A DNA stretch of 64,000 nt from Deltaproteobacteria bacterium (GCA_029261815.1 JAJDAQ010000061.1:62001-126000), one strand, 5' to 3'. Shown: positions 32,728 through 42,102, numbered from the stretch's first letter. Notes: a model not told the origin generated them from the sequence alone. Numbers and translations: made by a program.

Positions 32728-34431
32728 TCAGTGGATTGTGATGTGGCCGGGCATGACGAGCATCGGCTTGCCCGCTGGCAACGCCTCGAAGGTCACGAGC
32801 ATCTGACGGAGCGCCGGGGGTAGCGGGAGTTCGGCCAAGGAAGCAGTCGCCCGCACGCCCAACAGCTCCGCGAGCTGCTGGCCCAACGGCTTGGGTCGCG
32901 GGTATTCGATGATCCCGACGTCGGCGCCGGGGTCCAGGTCCGCGAGTTCCATCGCTTCTTCGACCGCCACGCGCAGGCCCCCGATCCGGTCCACGAGGCC
33001 GATCTCGACGGCCTGTTCCCCCGTCCAGACGCGGCCCTGGGCGATGGCATGTACGGCGTCTCGTGACATCCCGCGGCCGTCGACGACCCGGTCCAGAAAG
33101 AGCGAATAGATGGACTCCACATCGCGCTTCAAGACGCCCCGCGCCTCGGGCGTCAGCGCGTCGGAGACCAGCAGCAGGTCGGCGTTCGCGCCGTGCGTGA
33201 CGGACTCGAAGCCGATGCCGAGCTTTTCGTACAAGCCTCCGAATGACGGTCGGATCGTGAAGACACCGATCGACCCGGTCAGCGTCGCTGCATAACTAAC
33301 GATCGAATCGGCGCCGGCTGCGACGTAGTAGCCGCCCGACGCGGCATAGTCCGACATCGAGACGACGACGGGTTTGCCCTCCTCCTGCGCGCGTTCGAGT
33401 TCCCGGAGGATCAGGTCCGACGCCAACGGAGAGCCGCCCGGGCTATTGACGCGGAAGATGATCGCCGACACGTCCTCGTTCTCCACCGCTTCACGAATGC
33501 TGGCGGCCACGGTCTCGGACGCCATGACGCGCCCGCCGCTGGCCGTGCGGTCTCCGGAACCAGTCACTACCGGGCCACTCCCGTAGATCAGGGCCAGGGT
33601 GCTGACGGGCTCGAAGCCCACCGTCTCGGGCGACACGCCGTCGTAGGTGGCCGAGTCGACCGTCGTCGGGTCTCCCAACGACTCCATGAGTTCGTCGTAG
33701 AACGCGATCTGATCGATCAAGCCGGCATCCAGCATTTCGGTAGGCGATGTCGGCGCCCCATCGATGATCTCCCGCACCTCGTCGGCCGTCATGCCGCGAG
33801 AATCGGCGATCGCACCCACGAAGGTCTTCTCCACCGAACCCAACATCGACCGCATCATCTCGCGATTCGGATCGGTCGCCTTGGAGTGGGCATAGGATTC
33901 GACTGCGCTCTTGTACTGACCGATGCGCTCGTACTCGACCTCGATGCCGAGCTTCTCCATCAATCCCCCGTAGAAGAGGTACTCGCCAGCAATTCCGACG
34001 AACGGATTGTGGCCACCGGGGGTCGCCGCCACGTGGCCGGCCGCGCTCGCCAGGTAGTAGGAACCGTTGCCGTACCCCTCGTACTCGAGAAGCGCGATGG
34101 TGCGCTTGCCCGCCTCTCCGAGCGCTGCGATGCGCCCGCGAAGCTCCTCGGCCTGGCCCCATCCCATCTCCACGCCGCGGATCCTGAGCAGGACGGTCTC
34201 GATGCGCGGGTCGCGCTCGGCCTTGCGAAGGCGCGAAACCGCCTGCAACAACGACTGTTCGGGGCCCGCGAACAGGCTCAGCATCGGGCTGACAACGCCG
34301 TCCACATAGGCGCCCTGGATGTCGACCACGAGCGTGCTGCCGTCCTCGATCGCGGGCTCCGAGTTCCCGGTGAACATCCAAACGACCACCAGCGCCAACA
34401 GGCCCAGCAGGATCCAGCCCTTCTTCGACAT
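32728..34431 (-). CDS. sppA: Signal peptide peptidase SppA, long form
   Basis: 567-aa membrane protease with two S49 domains, the long E. coli-type SppA. A single membrane helix near the N-terminus (LLGLLALVVVWMFTG) is followed by the N-domain with the general-base Lys near 173 in GQYKSAVESY and the C-domain with the nucleophile Ser near 365 in YAASGGYYVAAG. It degrades cleaved signal peptides. The start MSKKGW at 34431 is chosen; 34440 and 34452 also give valid N-termini. It is divergent from the thiolase gene. Confidence 0.92.
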   Translation of the reverse strand: MSKKGWILLGLLALVVVWMFTGNSEPAIEDGSTLVVDIQGAYVDGVVSPMLSLFAGPEQSLLQAVSRLRKAERDPRIETVLLRIRGVEMGWGQAEELRGRIAALGEAGKRTIALLEYEGYGNGSYYLASAAGHVAATPGGHNPFVGIAGEYLFYGGLMEKLGIEVEYERIGQYKSAVESYAHSKATDPNREMMRSMLGSVEKTFVGAIADSRGMTADEVREIIDGAPTSPTEMLDAGLIDQIAFYDELMESLGDPTTVDSATYDGVSPETVGFEPVSTLALIYGSGPVVTGSGDRTASGGRVMASETVAASIREAVENEDVSAIIFRVNSPGGSPLASDLILRELERAQEEGKPVVVSMSDYAASGGYYVAAGADSIVSYAATLTGSIGVFTIRPSFGGLYEKLGIGFESVTHGANADLLLVSDALTPEARGVLKRDVESIYSLFLDRVVDGRGMSRDAVHAIAQGRVWTGEQAVEIGLVDRIGGLRVAVEEAMELADLDPGADVGIIEYPRPKPLGQQLAELLGVRATASLAELPLPPALRQMLVTFEALPAGKPMLVMPGHITIH

Positions 34432-34507
34432 CGCGAACATCCCCCGATTCATGCAGAACCGCGCAGCTTCAGCGCCCCGCCGTTCGAACCGAAAGGTAAC
34501 GAACGCC

Positions 34508-36142
34508 ATGGGACAGCCCGTCTACATCGCAGGCGTGGGGCTCACGAAGGTGGACCTCACGGGCCGGGTCTTCGGCAGCGTCTTCGACCTCTTCGCTGAA
34601 GCGGTCGAAAAGGCGTTGGCAGACTCGCGCGTGCGCTCGTTTGGTGCGCTCCAGGTCGGCATCATGGACAGCGAGGAGTTCGAGAACCGCGCCAATATCG
34701 CGGCCAAGGTCGCAGACCGGCTCGGTTTCCGTGGCATTCCGGCAGTCCGCAGCGAGACCGCATCTTCGACCGGCGCTGCAGCGTTTCACGAAGCCTGCGC
34801 CAAGGTGGCTTCCGGTGATTGCGAGAGCGTGCTCGTCGTCGCCGGCGAGCGCATGAAGAAGGTCACGACCCAGGAAGCGACCGCCATCATGTCGAAGGTG
34901 GTGGATCCGGTGGAGCGGCGCTTCGGCTTCACCATGCCCGGCATCATCGCGCTGGTGACCCAGGCCTGGATGGGCCAGAACGGGATCGGACGCGAGGAGG
35001 GCCAGGAAGTGCTTTCTCGCCTGATGGCCCGCGCCCACGCACTCGGGGTCGACAATCCGCTCGCCGCATTCCATGGCAAGCCCGAGCCGCAGCACAACTA
35101 CTTCGACGAAACCAAGAACCTACCGGTGGCCACGCCCCTGATGCGCAAGGATTGCTCGCCTATCTGCGATGGCGCTGCGGCCGTGATCGTCACCTCCCGC
35201 CCGACGCCGATTCGTGTCGCCGGACTTGGCTCGGCGACCGAGTCTTCGTCGATTCTCGACCGTGGCGCTCTCACGCACATGGATGCAACCCGCCGCGCGG
35301 CGCGGCTCGCGTACTGGCGCGCTGGCATCGCCCGGCCGCACGAACTCGAGAACGTCGTGGTCGAAGCCCACGATGCCTTCAACAGCCTGCTACCGATCGA
35401 CCTCGTCGACCTCGGGCTGTTCAAGGCCGAGGACGCCGTACACGCCCTCGTCGGGGACCTGGCGAACGGCGTCGTCCACCCGGTCGCGAACCCGGTCACG
35501 GGGCCGACCGGTCACATCGCCGTCAACCTGTCGGGCGGGCTCAAGGCCCGCGGCCATCCGGTCGGGGGCACCGGGCTCTTCCAGATCGCCGAATGCGCCC
35601 TGCAGATGCAGGGGCGCTTTCCCAACCCTCGCGCGCAGGTCGAGCGAGCCGAACTCGGGATCGCGCAGTCGATTGGCGGACCCGGCAACAACAACTACGT
35701 CACGGTGCTCGAACGCGAAGGGTCCCAACGCCGACGCGAGGATGTCGCGCCGCCGCAGATCCAGTTCGAGCGTGCGCCGCGCCCGGCCGCCGTCGCATCG
35801 GACGCGCTCGTGGATGCGCGCGCCGTCATCGAAGCCTCCACCACGATCCATGTGACCGGCAAGGACGCGACAGACCCGGTCCACATCGCCGTCGTCTCGC
35901 TCAACGGTCAACGCATCTTTGCCAAGCTCGACCGCGAAGCCACGCCCGATCTCGACCCGGAAGAGATGCTAGGCGGGAAGAAGGTCCGCCTGCTGGTCAA
36001 GGACGACGGCGACCAGTACTTCCAACTCGAACCCGAAGGGATCGGCTTCCGCGATCTCCTCGGGAAACTCACGCGCCGCATTGGCTTCACGCCCGAGAAG
36101 GTGGAGGATGAATCTGCCGCGGGAGAACGTGAAGCGAGCTAG
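34508..36142 (+). CDS. Thiolase-fold protein with Ser at the nucleophile site and a C-terminal extension
   Basis: 544-aa protein. Residues 1-410 resemble SCP-2-type thiolases: HDAFNSLLPIDLVDLG and SGGLKARGHPVGGTGLF carry the catalytic His residues. At the nucleophile position the usual CxSG is S86-S-T-G in ETASSTGAAAF, so the Cys is a Ser. Residues 410-544 form an extension rich in beta strands (HIAVVSLNGQRIFAKLDRE; VRLLVKDDGDQYFQLEPEG) that may be an OB-like fold. It may bind acyl-CoA without classic thiolysis. The end shares a CTAG stop with the convergent VWA gene. Confidence 0.78.
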   Translation: MGQPVYIAGVGLTKVDLTGRVFGSVFDLFAEAVEKALADSRVRSFGALQVGIMDSEEFENRANIAAKVADRLGFRGIPAVRSETASSTGAAAFHEACAKVASGDCESVLVVAGERMKKVTTQEATAIMSKVVDPVERRFGFTMPGIIALVTQAWMGQNGIGREEGQEVLSRLMARAHALGVDNPLAAFHGKPEPQHNYFDETKNLPVATPLMRKDCSPICDGAAAVIVTSRPTPIRVAGLGSATESSSILDRGALTHMDATRRAARLAYWRAGIARPHELENVVVEAHDAFNSLLPIDLVDLGLFKAEDAVHALVGDLANGVVHPVANPVTGPTGHIAVNLSGGLKARGHPVGGTGLFQIAECALQMQGRFPNPRAQVERAELGIAQSIGGPGNNNYVTVLEREGSQRRREDVAPPQIQFERAPRPAAVASDALVDARAVIEASTTIHVTGKDATDPVHIAVVSLNGQRIFAKLDREATPDLDPEEMLGGKKVRLLVKDDGDQYFQLEPEGIGFRDLLGKLTRRIGFTPEKVEDESAAGEREAS

Positions 36143-37413
36143 TCGTCGCTTTCGGGCGTGGCAGATTCGACTTCGAGACGGAGTCGGCGCTCGACCTCCC
36201 GAGCCTTGGAGGTCGCCGCCTCGAGATCGACCAGGAGTTTGGTCTCTGCGCTGCGTTCCCGGATTCGCTCCGTAAATGCCTCCAACTCCTCGGCTCGCGC
36301 CCGTGCGTCCTCCAAGGACGCCGCTGGGACGGTCTGACGGTCGATCCAACGCGTCACTTCCACGGCCTCTCCCTGGGAGTCCACTGCACGAACAACGATC
36401 TCGTTCGTACCCGCGACCAACGGAACAATCGCGTCGAACGACCCATCAGCGAAGAGCCGCTTGCCTCGTCCCGCTCTGTTCGCGGTCCGATTGACGACTT
36501 CCAGTTCAGTCACGCGATCGAGCCGTGCCTCCGCAAGCTTCTCGGCGATCTCACCCGCTCGGCCGACCTTTGTGTGACGGCTCCCGGTGAGCTCATCGAC
36601 GAACTCGAAGAACGGAGCGTTCCGGACCGCGGTCGCGCCCAGCGGAAAGAAGTGCACTTGCACACCCAGGTCCTGCAGTACCTGTGCAGTCGCCGCGGCA
36701 TGCTCCGGTCCCCGTCCTTTCGGCCGGTTCGGGAAGCCATCGAACAAGACCAGCATCTGCATTCTACGGGCGGGCGACGGCGCTTCTTTGCGCGCTTGCA
36801 GGAGGTACGCACCGCCTGTCGCCATCGCGAGGCCGGTGTTGCTACCGCTCGACCGAAACTCCCGCGCCCTCCGTCGCTCACCGACGGCCAACTTGTCCAA
36901 CGTGTCGAATAGCATTTGCCGGTCGGAAGTGAGCCTCGCGCGAACGCGGGGCCGGCTTCCATAGGTCAGGAGACCCACCCGCACGCGGCTCACGTCCATC
37001 GCCTGGACGAACGACCGAACCGCAGCAAACTCGGCGGCCGCAATCGTGTCACCCGTGTCTGAGGAAAGAACGCTGGGGGTGAACCGGGAGCTCGAATAGG
37101 GTCGCATGAACATCTCAGGCACGTCCCAACCGTACCGACCAACACGGCCATCCCCATCAATGTCGTCACCAGAGGCGATCAGAGTGGACTTCGAGAGGTC
37201 CAAGGCGATGAAGACATCGAGGTAGGGCGACTCTCCGGTCCAGACGAATCCCTTGACCTCGGTCCACGCCAGAGCAGTCGACGCGCTGACAGGGTTCGCG
37301 GGAGCCGAAACGTTCAGGTGGATGCCACCTTCGGCGTTTGCGGCGGGGGTGCAGAACAGCGCGACCACGGCCACCGCCGCCGCAAGCGCGGCACGAGCAC
37401 GCTCGCAGTCCAT
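36139..37413 (-). CDS. Exported von Willebrand factor A-domain protein
   Basis: 424-aa secreted or periplasmic protein with a signal peptide (LAAAVAVVALFCTPAANA) and a VWA domain. The metal-binding DxSxS is DLSKS in VFIALDLSKSTLIASG near residue 73, and a GDDIDGDGRVG calcium-like loop follows. The tail (TKLLVDLEAATSKAREVERR) is coiled coil. VWA proteins bind partner proteins through a metal ion. Its start shares one base with the UbiA stop (TGATG), suggesting coupling. Function is unknown. Confidence 0.8.
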   Translation of the reverse strand: MDCERARAALAAAVAVVALFCTPAANAEGGIHLNVSAPANPVSASTALAWTEVKGFVWTGESPYLDVFIALDLSKSTLIASGDDIDGDGRVGRYGWDVPEMFMRPYSSSRFTPSVLSSDTGDTIAAAEFAAVRSFVQAMDVSRVRVGLLTYGSRPRVRARLTSDRQMLFDTLDKLAVGERRRAREFRSSGSNTGLAMATGGAYLLQARKEAPSPARRMQMLVLFDGFPNRPKGRGPEHAAATAQVLQDLGVQVHFFPLGATAVRNAPFFEFVDELTGSRHTKVGRAGEIAEKLAEARLDRVTELEVVNRTANRAGRGKRLFADGSFDAIVPLVAGTNEIVVRAVDSQGEAVEVTRWIDRQTVPAASLEDARARAEELEAFTERIRERSAETKLLVDLEAATSKAREVERRLRLEVESATPESDD

Positions 37414-38318
37414 CACGCCAGGGCCAGTCCAACAGCGAGTGCTCCACCACCCACCAGCAGTGTCAGCATCACCTGACCGAACGCGGCCGTCATCCGACGG
37501 CCGTCGGTCGCCTGCGTCAAGGCGGTCCGCGATGCGGACACAGCGGGGACGATGCCCAGCAGGAAGGCCAGGGCCAGTACCGGCAACGCTCCCTGAACGA
37601 CGGCAGCCCCGACCAGCAGGAACGGGATCGCCAGCATCACCGGCACGAGGCGTCCGGCGCGCACCTGCCCGAGACGGACGATGGGCGTCTTCTTGCCGTG
37701 CCGCGCATCCGCATCGTGTTGCGGGAAATGATGCAGGTAGAGGACGGCCATGATCAAGACGCCCAACGCCGACGCGACCAGGAGTGCCGGCCCATCCTCG
37801 AGGCGTCCCGTCTGGACGAAGTAGGCACCCAAGCCCGCCATCGGCCCGAACAGGAGAAAGATGATGGGCTCGCCGAGACCGTAGTAGGCGAGCTTCAGGG
37901 GCGGCGCCGTATAGAAGTAGCCGAGCACGGCCCCCGCCACGCCGATCCACCAGACAGTGTGCCCGGGGTGGATGCCATCGAGAGAGACGCCACACACGAG
38001 GCCGAGCCCGAAGCAGCCCGCCGCCAGCCCCCACATGCCACCGCGGGATAGGGCACCGGTCTGCAAGACCCGGCTGCCCAGCGGAAACGGCGACTTCTCG
38101 AAGTCCGGATCGGCATCGAGTCCGCTTTCGTCATCGAAGAGGTCGTTGATGACGTTCACGCCGGCTTGCAGGGCGATCAGGCCAAGGACGGTGAGCAACG
38201 CAGGGACCGCATGCACCTCGTGCCCCTGCCAGGAAACCAGCGCCGGCATCACGATTGCGGGCATGGCGCCGGCCAGCAGGGACGGTGCGCGGGTCGCGCG
38301 AAGCAGAAGGCCAAGCAT
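37413..38318 (-). CDS. UbiA-family prenyltransferase (MenA-like)
   Basis: 301-aa membrane protein of the UbiA prenyltransferase superfamily with about eight hydrophobic segments. The prenyl-diphosphate binding motifs are NVINDLFDDESGLDAD and HHFPQHDADARHGKKTP. Such enzymes attach a polyprenyl chain to an aromatic ring or 1,4-dihydroxy-2-naphthoate; MenA is the closest guess, but no men or ubi genes are adjacent. ATG 38318 has a 3-bp gap to the upstream stop of the next gene. Confidence 0.83.
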   Translation of the reverse strand: MLGLLLRATRAPSLLAGAMPAIVMPALVSWQGHEVHAVPALLTVLGLIALQAGVNVINDLFDDESGLDADPDFEKSPFPLGSRVLQTGALSRGGMWGLAAGCFGLGLVCGVSLDGIHPGHTVWWIGVAGAVLGYFYTAPPLKLAYYGLGEPIIFLLFGPMAGLGAYFVQTGRLEDGPALLVASALGVLIMAVLYLHHFPQHDADARHGKKTPIVRLGQVRAGRLVPVMLAIPFLLVGAAVVQGALPVLALAFLLGIVPAVSASRTALTQATDGRRMTAAFGQVMLTLLVGGGALAVGLALA

Positions 38319-38321
38319 CGG

Positions 38322-39080
38322 TCAGGGCGTCTCGATCGCGGCGCGGATATTGCGCCAGCGGCCCTGCGCGCCTTGCCCGTGGCAAGACACACTGCCCTTC
38401 CCTGGCACGATGTCCTTCTCGGTCATGATCCCCATCGCCAACGTGAACGGGCCCAATGCGCCGACCTGTTCGGCTTGTTTGACGGTCTCACCATCGATCG
38501 ACCACGTGACGCTCTCGGCCGCAGCGTCCACGCGTATCGAGTAGGCGTGCCATTCGCCGGGTGCGGTGCGCTCCGGTTGTTCGTCGAACCAGCAGAAGTA
38601 CTTCGGGCCCGCGTCCCGCTCCGGTGCGGTCGCCCCCGGAAACGGCAGGTGAGCGTGCACGGTCGCCAGCACGTCGTTCCCAACGAAGAAATTGAGCGCG
38701 ACGCCGCGCGCCAGGTCCAGTAGGTGGAACGACACGAAACCGTCATACAGGTCGCCGGCTCGACCCCCGTGGATCGTCGCGGCCTGTTCCCAGGAAACCG
38801 TCAAGGCGCCACCGGCCGGCGCCGCGAACGACTCGGTCGACCAGTACATGTGCTTGGCGTTGTCGAAGAACTGCACATGATCGTTTGCGCGGGTGAACGG
38901 CGATGCACTCACGATCAATTCGCCATTCTGGATGACGACCACGGCGTCTGGCTCTTGATAGACCCAGGCGTTTCCATCGGGCATCGGGAACGAACCCGGG
39001 ACCCATGCGGCGCCCTCTCCTGTCCCGCGAACGATGTCGCCAAACCCTCCGACTTCGATTTCTTCGTGTCCCACGAGCAT
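38322..39080 (-). CDS. Hypothetical protein, beta-rich (DUF6081-like)
   Basis: 252-aa soluble protein that has the look of a beta-sandwich: ALTVSWEQAATIHG, YSIRVDAAAESVTWSIDGE and GSVSCHGQGAQGRWRN. The last part resembles a concanavalin-like (LamG-type) binding fold. It may belong to DUF6081, but this is from memory only. No signal peptide is seen. ATG 39080 is divergent from a TPR gene, only 29 bp away. Confidence 0.62.
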   Translation of the reverse strand: MLVGHEEIEVGGFGDIVRGTGEGAAWVPGSFPMPDGNAWVYQEPDAVVVIQNGELIVSASPFTRANDHVQFFDNAKHMYWSTESFAAPAGGALTVSWEQAATIHGGRAGDLYDGFVSFHLLDLARGVALNFFVGNDVLATVHAHLPFPGATAPERDAGPKYFCWFDEQPERTAPGEWHAYSIRVDAAAESVTWSIDGETVKQAEQVGALGPFTLAMGIMTEKDIVPGKGSVSCHGQGAQGRWRNIRAAIETP

Positions 39081-39109
39081 CCTCCGACACACGAGTATAC
39101 TCCGCGCCC

Positions 39110-39433
39110 ATGAGCGAAGCGCGTGCCCTCTACAAGGAAGCATTCGGCCACTACGTGGCGGGCGAGATCAGCGAGGCGATTGCCGGCTACCGCAAGGCCA
39201 TCGAGGCTGACGACAAGCTCGCGATCGCCTGGAACGGACTCGCCATGGCGCTCGACAAGCAAGGCGACCTCGACGGTGCCATCGAAGCCGGCAAGACGCT
39301 CGTTGCGCTCGAGCCCGACGACGTGCTGGCCCACACGAGCCTCTCGCGGCTGTTTCAGCGCAAGGGCATGATCCCCGAGGCCGAAGACGAGCAGGCGCTG
39401 GCGGCCCGGCTCCAGATGAAGCAGAACGGCTAG
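39110..39433 (+). CDS. Small TPR protein
   Basis: 107-aa protein made of about three tetratricopeptide repeats (ALYKEAFGHYVAGEISEAI; AWNGLAMALDKQGDLDGAI; AHTSLSRLFQRKGMIPEAE). It should be a cytoplasmic adaptor. A TATACT lies at 39096-39101, so if used, the transcript would begin only a few bases before ATG 39110. No ribosome-binding site is seen, which fits a leaderless or near-leaderless mRNA. Confidence 0.82.
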   Translation: MSEARALYKEAFGHYVAGEISEAIAGYRKAIEADDKLAIAWNGLAMALDKQGDLDGAIEAGKTLVALEPDDVLAHTSLSRLFQRKGMIPEAEDEQALAARLQMKQNG

Positions 39434-39446
39434 GAGCGGCGCCCGC

Positions 39447-40364
39447 CTAGCCCTCCAGCGCCGACATGAGAACGGCCCGGGTTCGCTCCCGCTCGGCGCC
39501 ACCCGGCGTGAACTCGGTCGCGGCGAAGTCCGTGACGCCGGCGCTCGAGAGCCCGGCCAGGGCCTCACGCACCTGGTCCTCGCTGCCGACCACGGCCACG
39601 TCGCCGGGCCCGTCCACCCCTTCCCGCTCGAACATCGCGCGATAGGAAGGCAGCTGTCCGTACATCGATAGACCCTTGCCGATCATCGCGCGAATTCCGG
39701 CCTCGTCGTCGGTGACGCAGACGGGAAGTGTCGCCAGGACCCGCGGCTCGGGGCGGCCCGCCGCAGCCGCAGCCTCCTGCAAGGTCGGGACGATGTGTTC
39801 GCGAATCGTCCGCGGCCCGACCCATGCCAATGTCGTCCCCTGCGTGCGCGCCCCTGCGACCCGAAGCGCTTGGGGACCCAATGCGGCCACCAACACCGGA
39901 CAAGGCTCGCCCGGCGGTCGGAAGACCTCGGCCTGACAGGCCAGCACTTCCCCGGTGAAGTCGACCTTGCCCACGGTCAGTAGCGGCATCAGGATCGAGA
40001 GGTATTCGCGTAGGTGACGGATCGGCTTTTCGAAGCCGATTCCGAGTTCGGCCATCATGGCTTCGTGCGAGAGGCCAACGCCTAACGTGAGCCGGCCGCC
40101 AAGCAACCCGCGGATCGTCAGGGCCTGCCCCGCGAGCACCATCGGATGGCGCGGGAACGTCGGAACGATCGCGGTTCCGAGTTCGATCTCCGGAACCTGC
40201 TGGCCCACGACCGACAACACGGTCAGCGCGTCGAAGCCGCCGGTCGGATGTTCCGCCAGCCAGTAGCTCGCGAAACCATCGTCAGCCGCCCGTTGCGCGT
40301 CCTGGACGATCTTCTCGACGGAAGCCCGCTGAACGAGTCCGGTGCCGTTGATGCCGAGGCGCAT
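39447..40364 (-). CDS. LLM-class flavin/F420-dependent oxidoreductase
   Basis: 305-aa luciferase-like monooxygenase family protein. The TIM-barrel pattern is clear (YWLAEHPTGGFDAL; ELGTAIVPTFPRHPM; LGGRLTLGVGLSHE; PPGEPCPVLVAALGP). The subgroup resembles F420-dependent enzymes of actinobacteria rather than FMN luciferase, but the cofactor is not proven. Convergent with the TPR gene with 13 bp between stops. Confidence 0.85.
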   Translation of the reverse strand: MRLGINGTGLVQRASVEKIVQDAQRAADDGFASYWLAEHPTGGFDALTVLSVVGQQVPEIELGTAIVPTFPRHPMVLAGQALTIRGLLGGRLTLGVGLSHEAMMAELGIGFEKPIRHLREYLSILMPLLTVGKVDFTGEVLACQAEVFRPPGEPCPVLVAALGPQALRVAGARTQGTTLAWVGPRTIREHIVPTLQEAAAAAGRPEPRVLATLPVCVTDDEAGIRAMIGKGLSMYGQLPSYRAMFEREGVDGPGDVAVVGSEDQVREALAGLSSAGVTDFAATEFTPGGAERERTRAVLMSALEG

Positions 40365-40462
40365 GTGGACTCCTTCGCAGAAAGCGCTTCGGCCCTCTAC
40401 AGGCTGGCCAAGCTACCACAGCGCCATGACGCCTCAGCCGATCCGGATGCCGCGTCGGGCCG

Positions 40463-40999
40463 TCAGCCAGCGCCGGCGCGCCATCGTTGCGTGCAGCCCG
40501 CGACGTGGAAACCGTGGGAGAACGCGGCCTCCAGGTGGGCGTCCGTGGGGCCGACTTCGCCGGCGCGCGGATTCGTCCAGGCAATCGGGCCCCAGTGACA
40601 CCCGGCCTCGCTGTAGCCGGCTAGCCGATTGTGCATCGGCACGCAGACCAGGCCGTGTTCGGCCAAGAGTGCCCAGAGCGAAATCAGCGTGAGCTCGGCG
40701 CCCCCTCGTCCGCCAGCACCGCCGGTCGCGAATGCAGCGCCGATGCGTCCGACCAGCCCACCCTGCATCCACAAGGGAGCGATGCGCTCGAAGAAGACCC
40801 GCATGGACGATTCCATGCCGCCCATATGGACGCCGCTCCCGAGCACGATGGCATCGGCCGCGATCGCCTGCTCGGCCGTTGCCTCTTCGGCCGAAACGAG
40901 ATCGACGTCGGCGCGACCCTCCCGCGCACCCGCGGCGAACGACTCCGCCATCCGCAGGGTACGGCCGGTCTGGGACGCGGTAACGATCAGCATCTTCAT
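40463..40999 (-). CDS. Flavodoxin-like FMN protein
   Basis: 178-aa flavodoxin/NAD(P)H:quinone reductase (WrbA-like) fold. The FMN phosphate loop is VTASQTGRTLRMAESFAAG and the later segments are VLGSGVHMGGMESSMRVFF and GAAFATGGAGGRGG. It probably carries electrons or reduces quinones. ATG 40999 overlaps the pseudouridine synthase stop as ATGA. Confidence 0.83.
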   Translation of the reverse strand: MKMLIVTASQTGRTLRMAESFAAGAREGRADVDLVSAEEATAEQAIAADAIVLGSGVHMGGMESSMRVFFERIAPLWMQGGLVGRIGAAFATGGAGGRGGAELTLISLWALLAEHGLVCVPMHNRLAGYSEAGCHWGPIAWTNPRAGEVGPTDAHLEAAFSHGFHVAGCTQRWRAGAG

Positions 41000-41958
41000 G
41001 ACGATCCCCGACAGCTGAAGCGTTCGAGTGCGGCAGCCAGGTCCGGCGCGTCGGCCGCGCCAGCGCGCACGTCGGCATAACGCACCTGTGCCGCGTGTAG
41101 CAGGTGACGCGTGATTCCCGGCGTCTCGGGTGCGCCGTAGGCGGTGTCGCCCATGACCGGATGCCCGAGATGCGCCAAGGACACGCGAATCTGATGAAGG
41201 AAGCCGGTCTTCGGTGACACTTCGACGAGCGTGACGTCCTCTCCATGCGCGGTCGCCTTCCACGCCATCTCGGTGCGTCGCGTGCGTCGATCGAAATCTG
41301 GATGGTCGGGTTCGACCACGCGCACGCGCGCGGGACGATGCTGCCCGACCGCCAGGTGCAGCAAGCAGGACCCTTCGCCTTCGAGGCGGCCATGCACCAG
41401 CGCCCGATAGCGCTTCTCGACGCGGTGCCGTCGAAACCCGGTGCGGAGCTGATGCCATCGATCTTCATCGGTCGCGAACAGCAGCACGCCTGACGTGTTG
41501 ACATCGAGGCGGTGCACGACGCCACTGCGCAGCCCCCCTTCGCCCACACCGACAATCTCGGGGTACCGCGCGCAGACGGCGCCCAACAACGTGCCGGTCT
41601 CACCTTCCCCAAGCGGATGCACGGCGGTACCCGCCGGCTTGTCGACCGCGAGCCAGCCCTCGCCCTCTGCGACGATGACGAGGGGGGCGTCCGGCTCAGC
41701 GATCGGTCGCTGTTCGGACGGCGGCGTGAACGCGGCCACCGAGAGAACCTGGCCCGCCTCGAGCGACTGACCTTTCTCCGAGAGCCCGACCGAACGGCCG
41801 TCGACGGTCACGCCTCCTCGGCCGAGTACGCGACGCCCCTCCGCCCGACTCACGCCGAGCAGGAGCGGAAGGACCTGGTCCAGCCGGAGCCCGGCTTCAC
41901 GGGCGTCGACCGTCAGTGACTGGGCTTCGCCTGCCAAACCTTGTGCACTCGATTCCAT
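40996..41958 (-). CDS. RluA/RluD-family pseudouridine synthase
   Basis: 320-aa pseudouridine synthase with an N-terminal S4 RNA-binding domain (GLRLDQVLPLLLGVSRAEGR) and the catalytic motif HRLDVNTSGVLLFA with the essential Asp. TGFLHQIRVSLAHLGHPVMGD is the third family block. It modifies a uridine in rRNA or tRNA; RluD (23S rRNA) is the most common. ATG 41958 is used. The upstream region is shared divergently with the citramalate synthase leader. Confidence 0.9.
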   Translation of the reverse strand: MESSAQGLAGEAQSLTVDAREAGLRLDQVLPLLLGVSRAEGRRVLGRGGVTVDGRSVGLSEKGQSLEAGQVLSVAAFTPPSEQRPIAEPDAPLVIVAEGEGWLAVDKPAGTAVHPLGEGETGTLLGAVCARYPEIVGVGEGGLRSGVVHRLDVNTSGVLLFATDEDRWHQLRTGFRRHRVEKRYRALVHGRLEGEGSCLLHLAVGQHRPARVRVVEPDHPDFDRRTRRTEMAWKATAHGEDVTLVEVSPKTGFLHQIRVSLAHLGHPVMGDTAYGAPETPGITRHLLHAAQVRYADVRAGAADAPDLAAALERFSCRGSS

Positions 41959-41979
41959 GGCCGCGCAGTCTAACGCCCG

Positions 41980-42007
41980 TTGACACCGAACCCCCTCGGG
42001 ATACCTT
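41980..42007 (+). promoter_or_regulatory. Promoter candidate of the citramalate synthase operon
   Basis: A perfect TTGACA at 41980-41985 is followed after 16 bp by TACCTT (42002-42007), a weak -10. A start near 42014 would place the leader-peptide ATG almost at the 5' end of the mRNA. Confidence 0.4.
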
Positions 42008-42016
42008 CGATTGATC

Positions 42017-42091
42017 ATGGTCAGCCGCCTTTCATTGATTCAGGGCATTATTTCGTCGATTCCGGGCTCGCCCGGCCTCGAGAAGGGCTGA
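42017..42091 (+). CDS. Putative Ile/Leu leader peptide (24 aa)
   Basis: A 24-codon ORF, MVSRLSLIQGIISSIPG then SPGLEKG, lies 105 bp before the citramalate synthase start. It holds four Ile and three Leu. All four Ile codons are ATT, although ATC dominates in the genes around, so the choice of rare codons for the amino acid made by the downstream pathway is striking. No clear Shine-Dalgarno is seen; a near-leaderless start is possible. It is followed by complementary segments as described for 42103-42190. It was not reported as an ORF because of its size; the evidence is its position and composition. Confidence 0.5.
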   Translation: MVSRLSLIQGIISSIPGSPGLEKG

Positions 42092-42102
42092 TATCACCCT
42101 CA

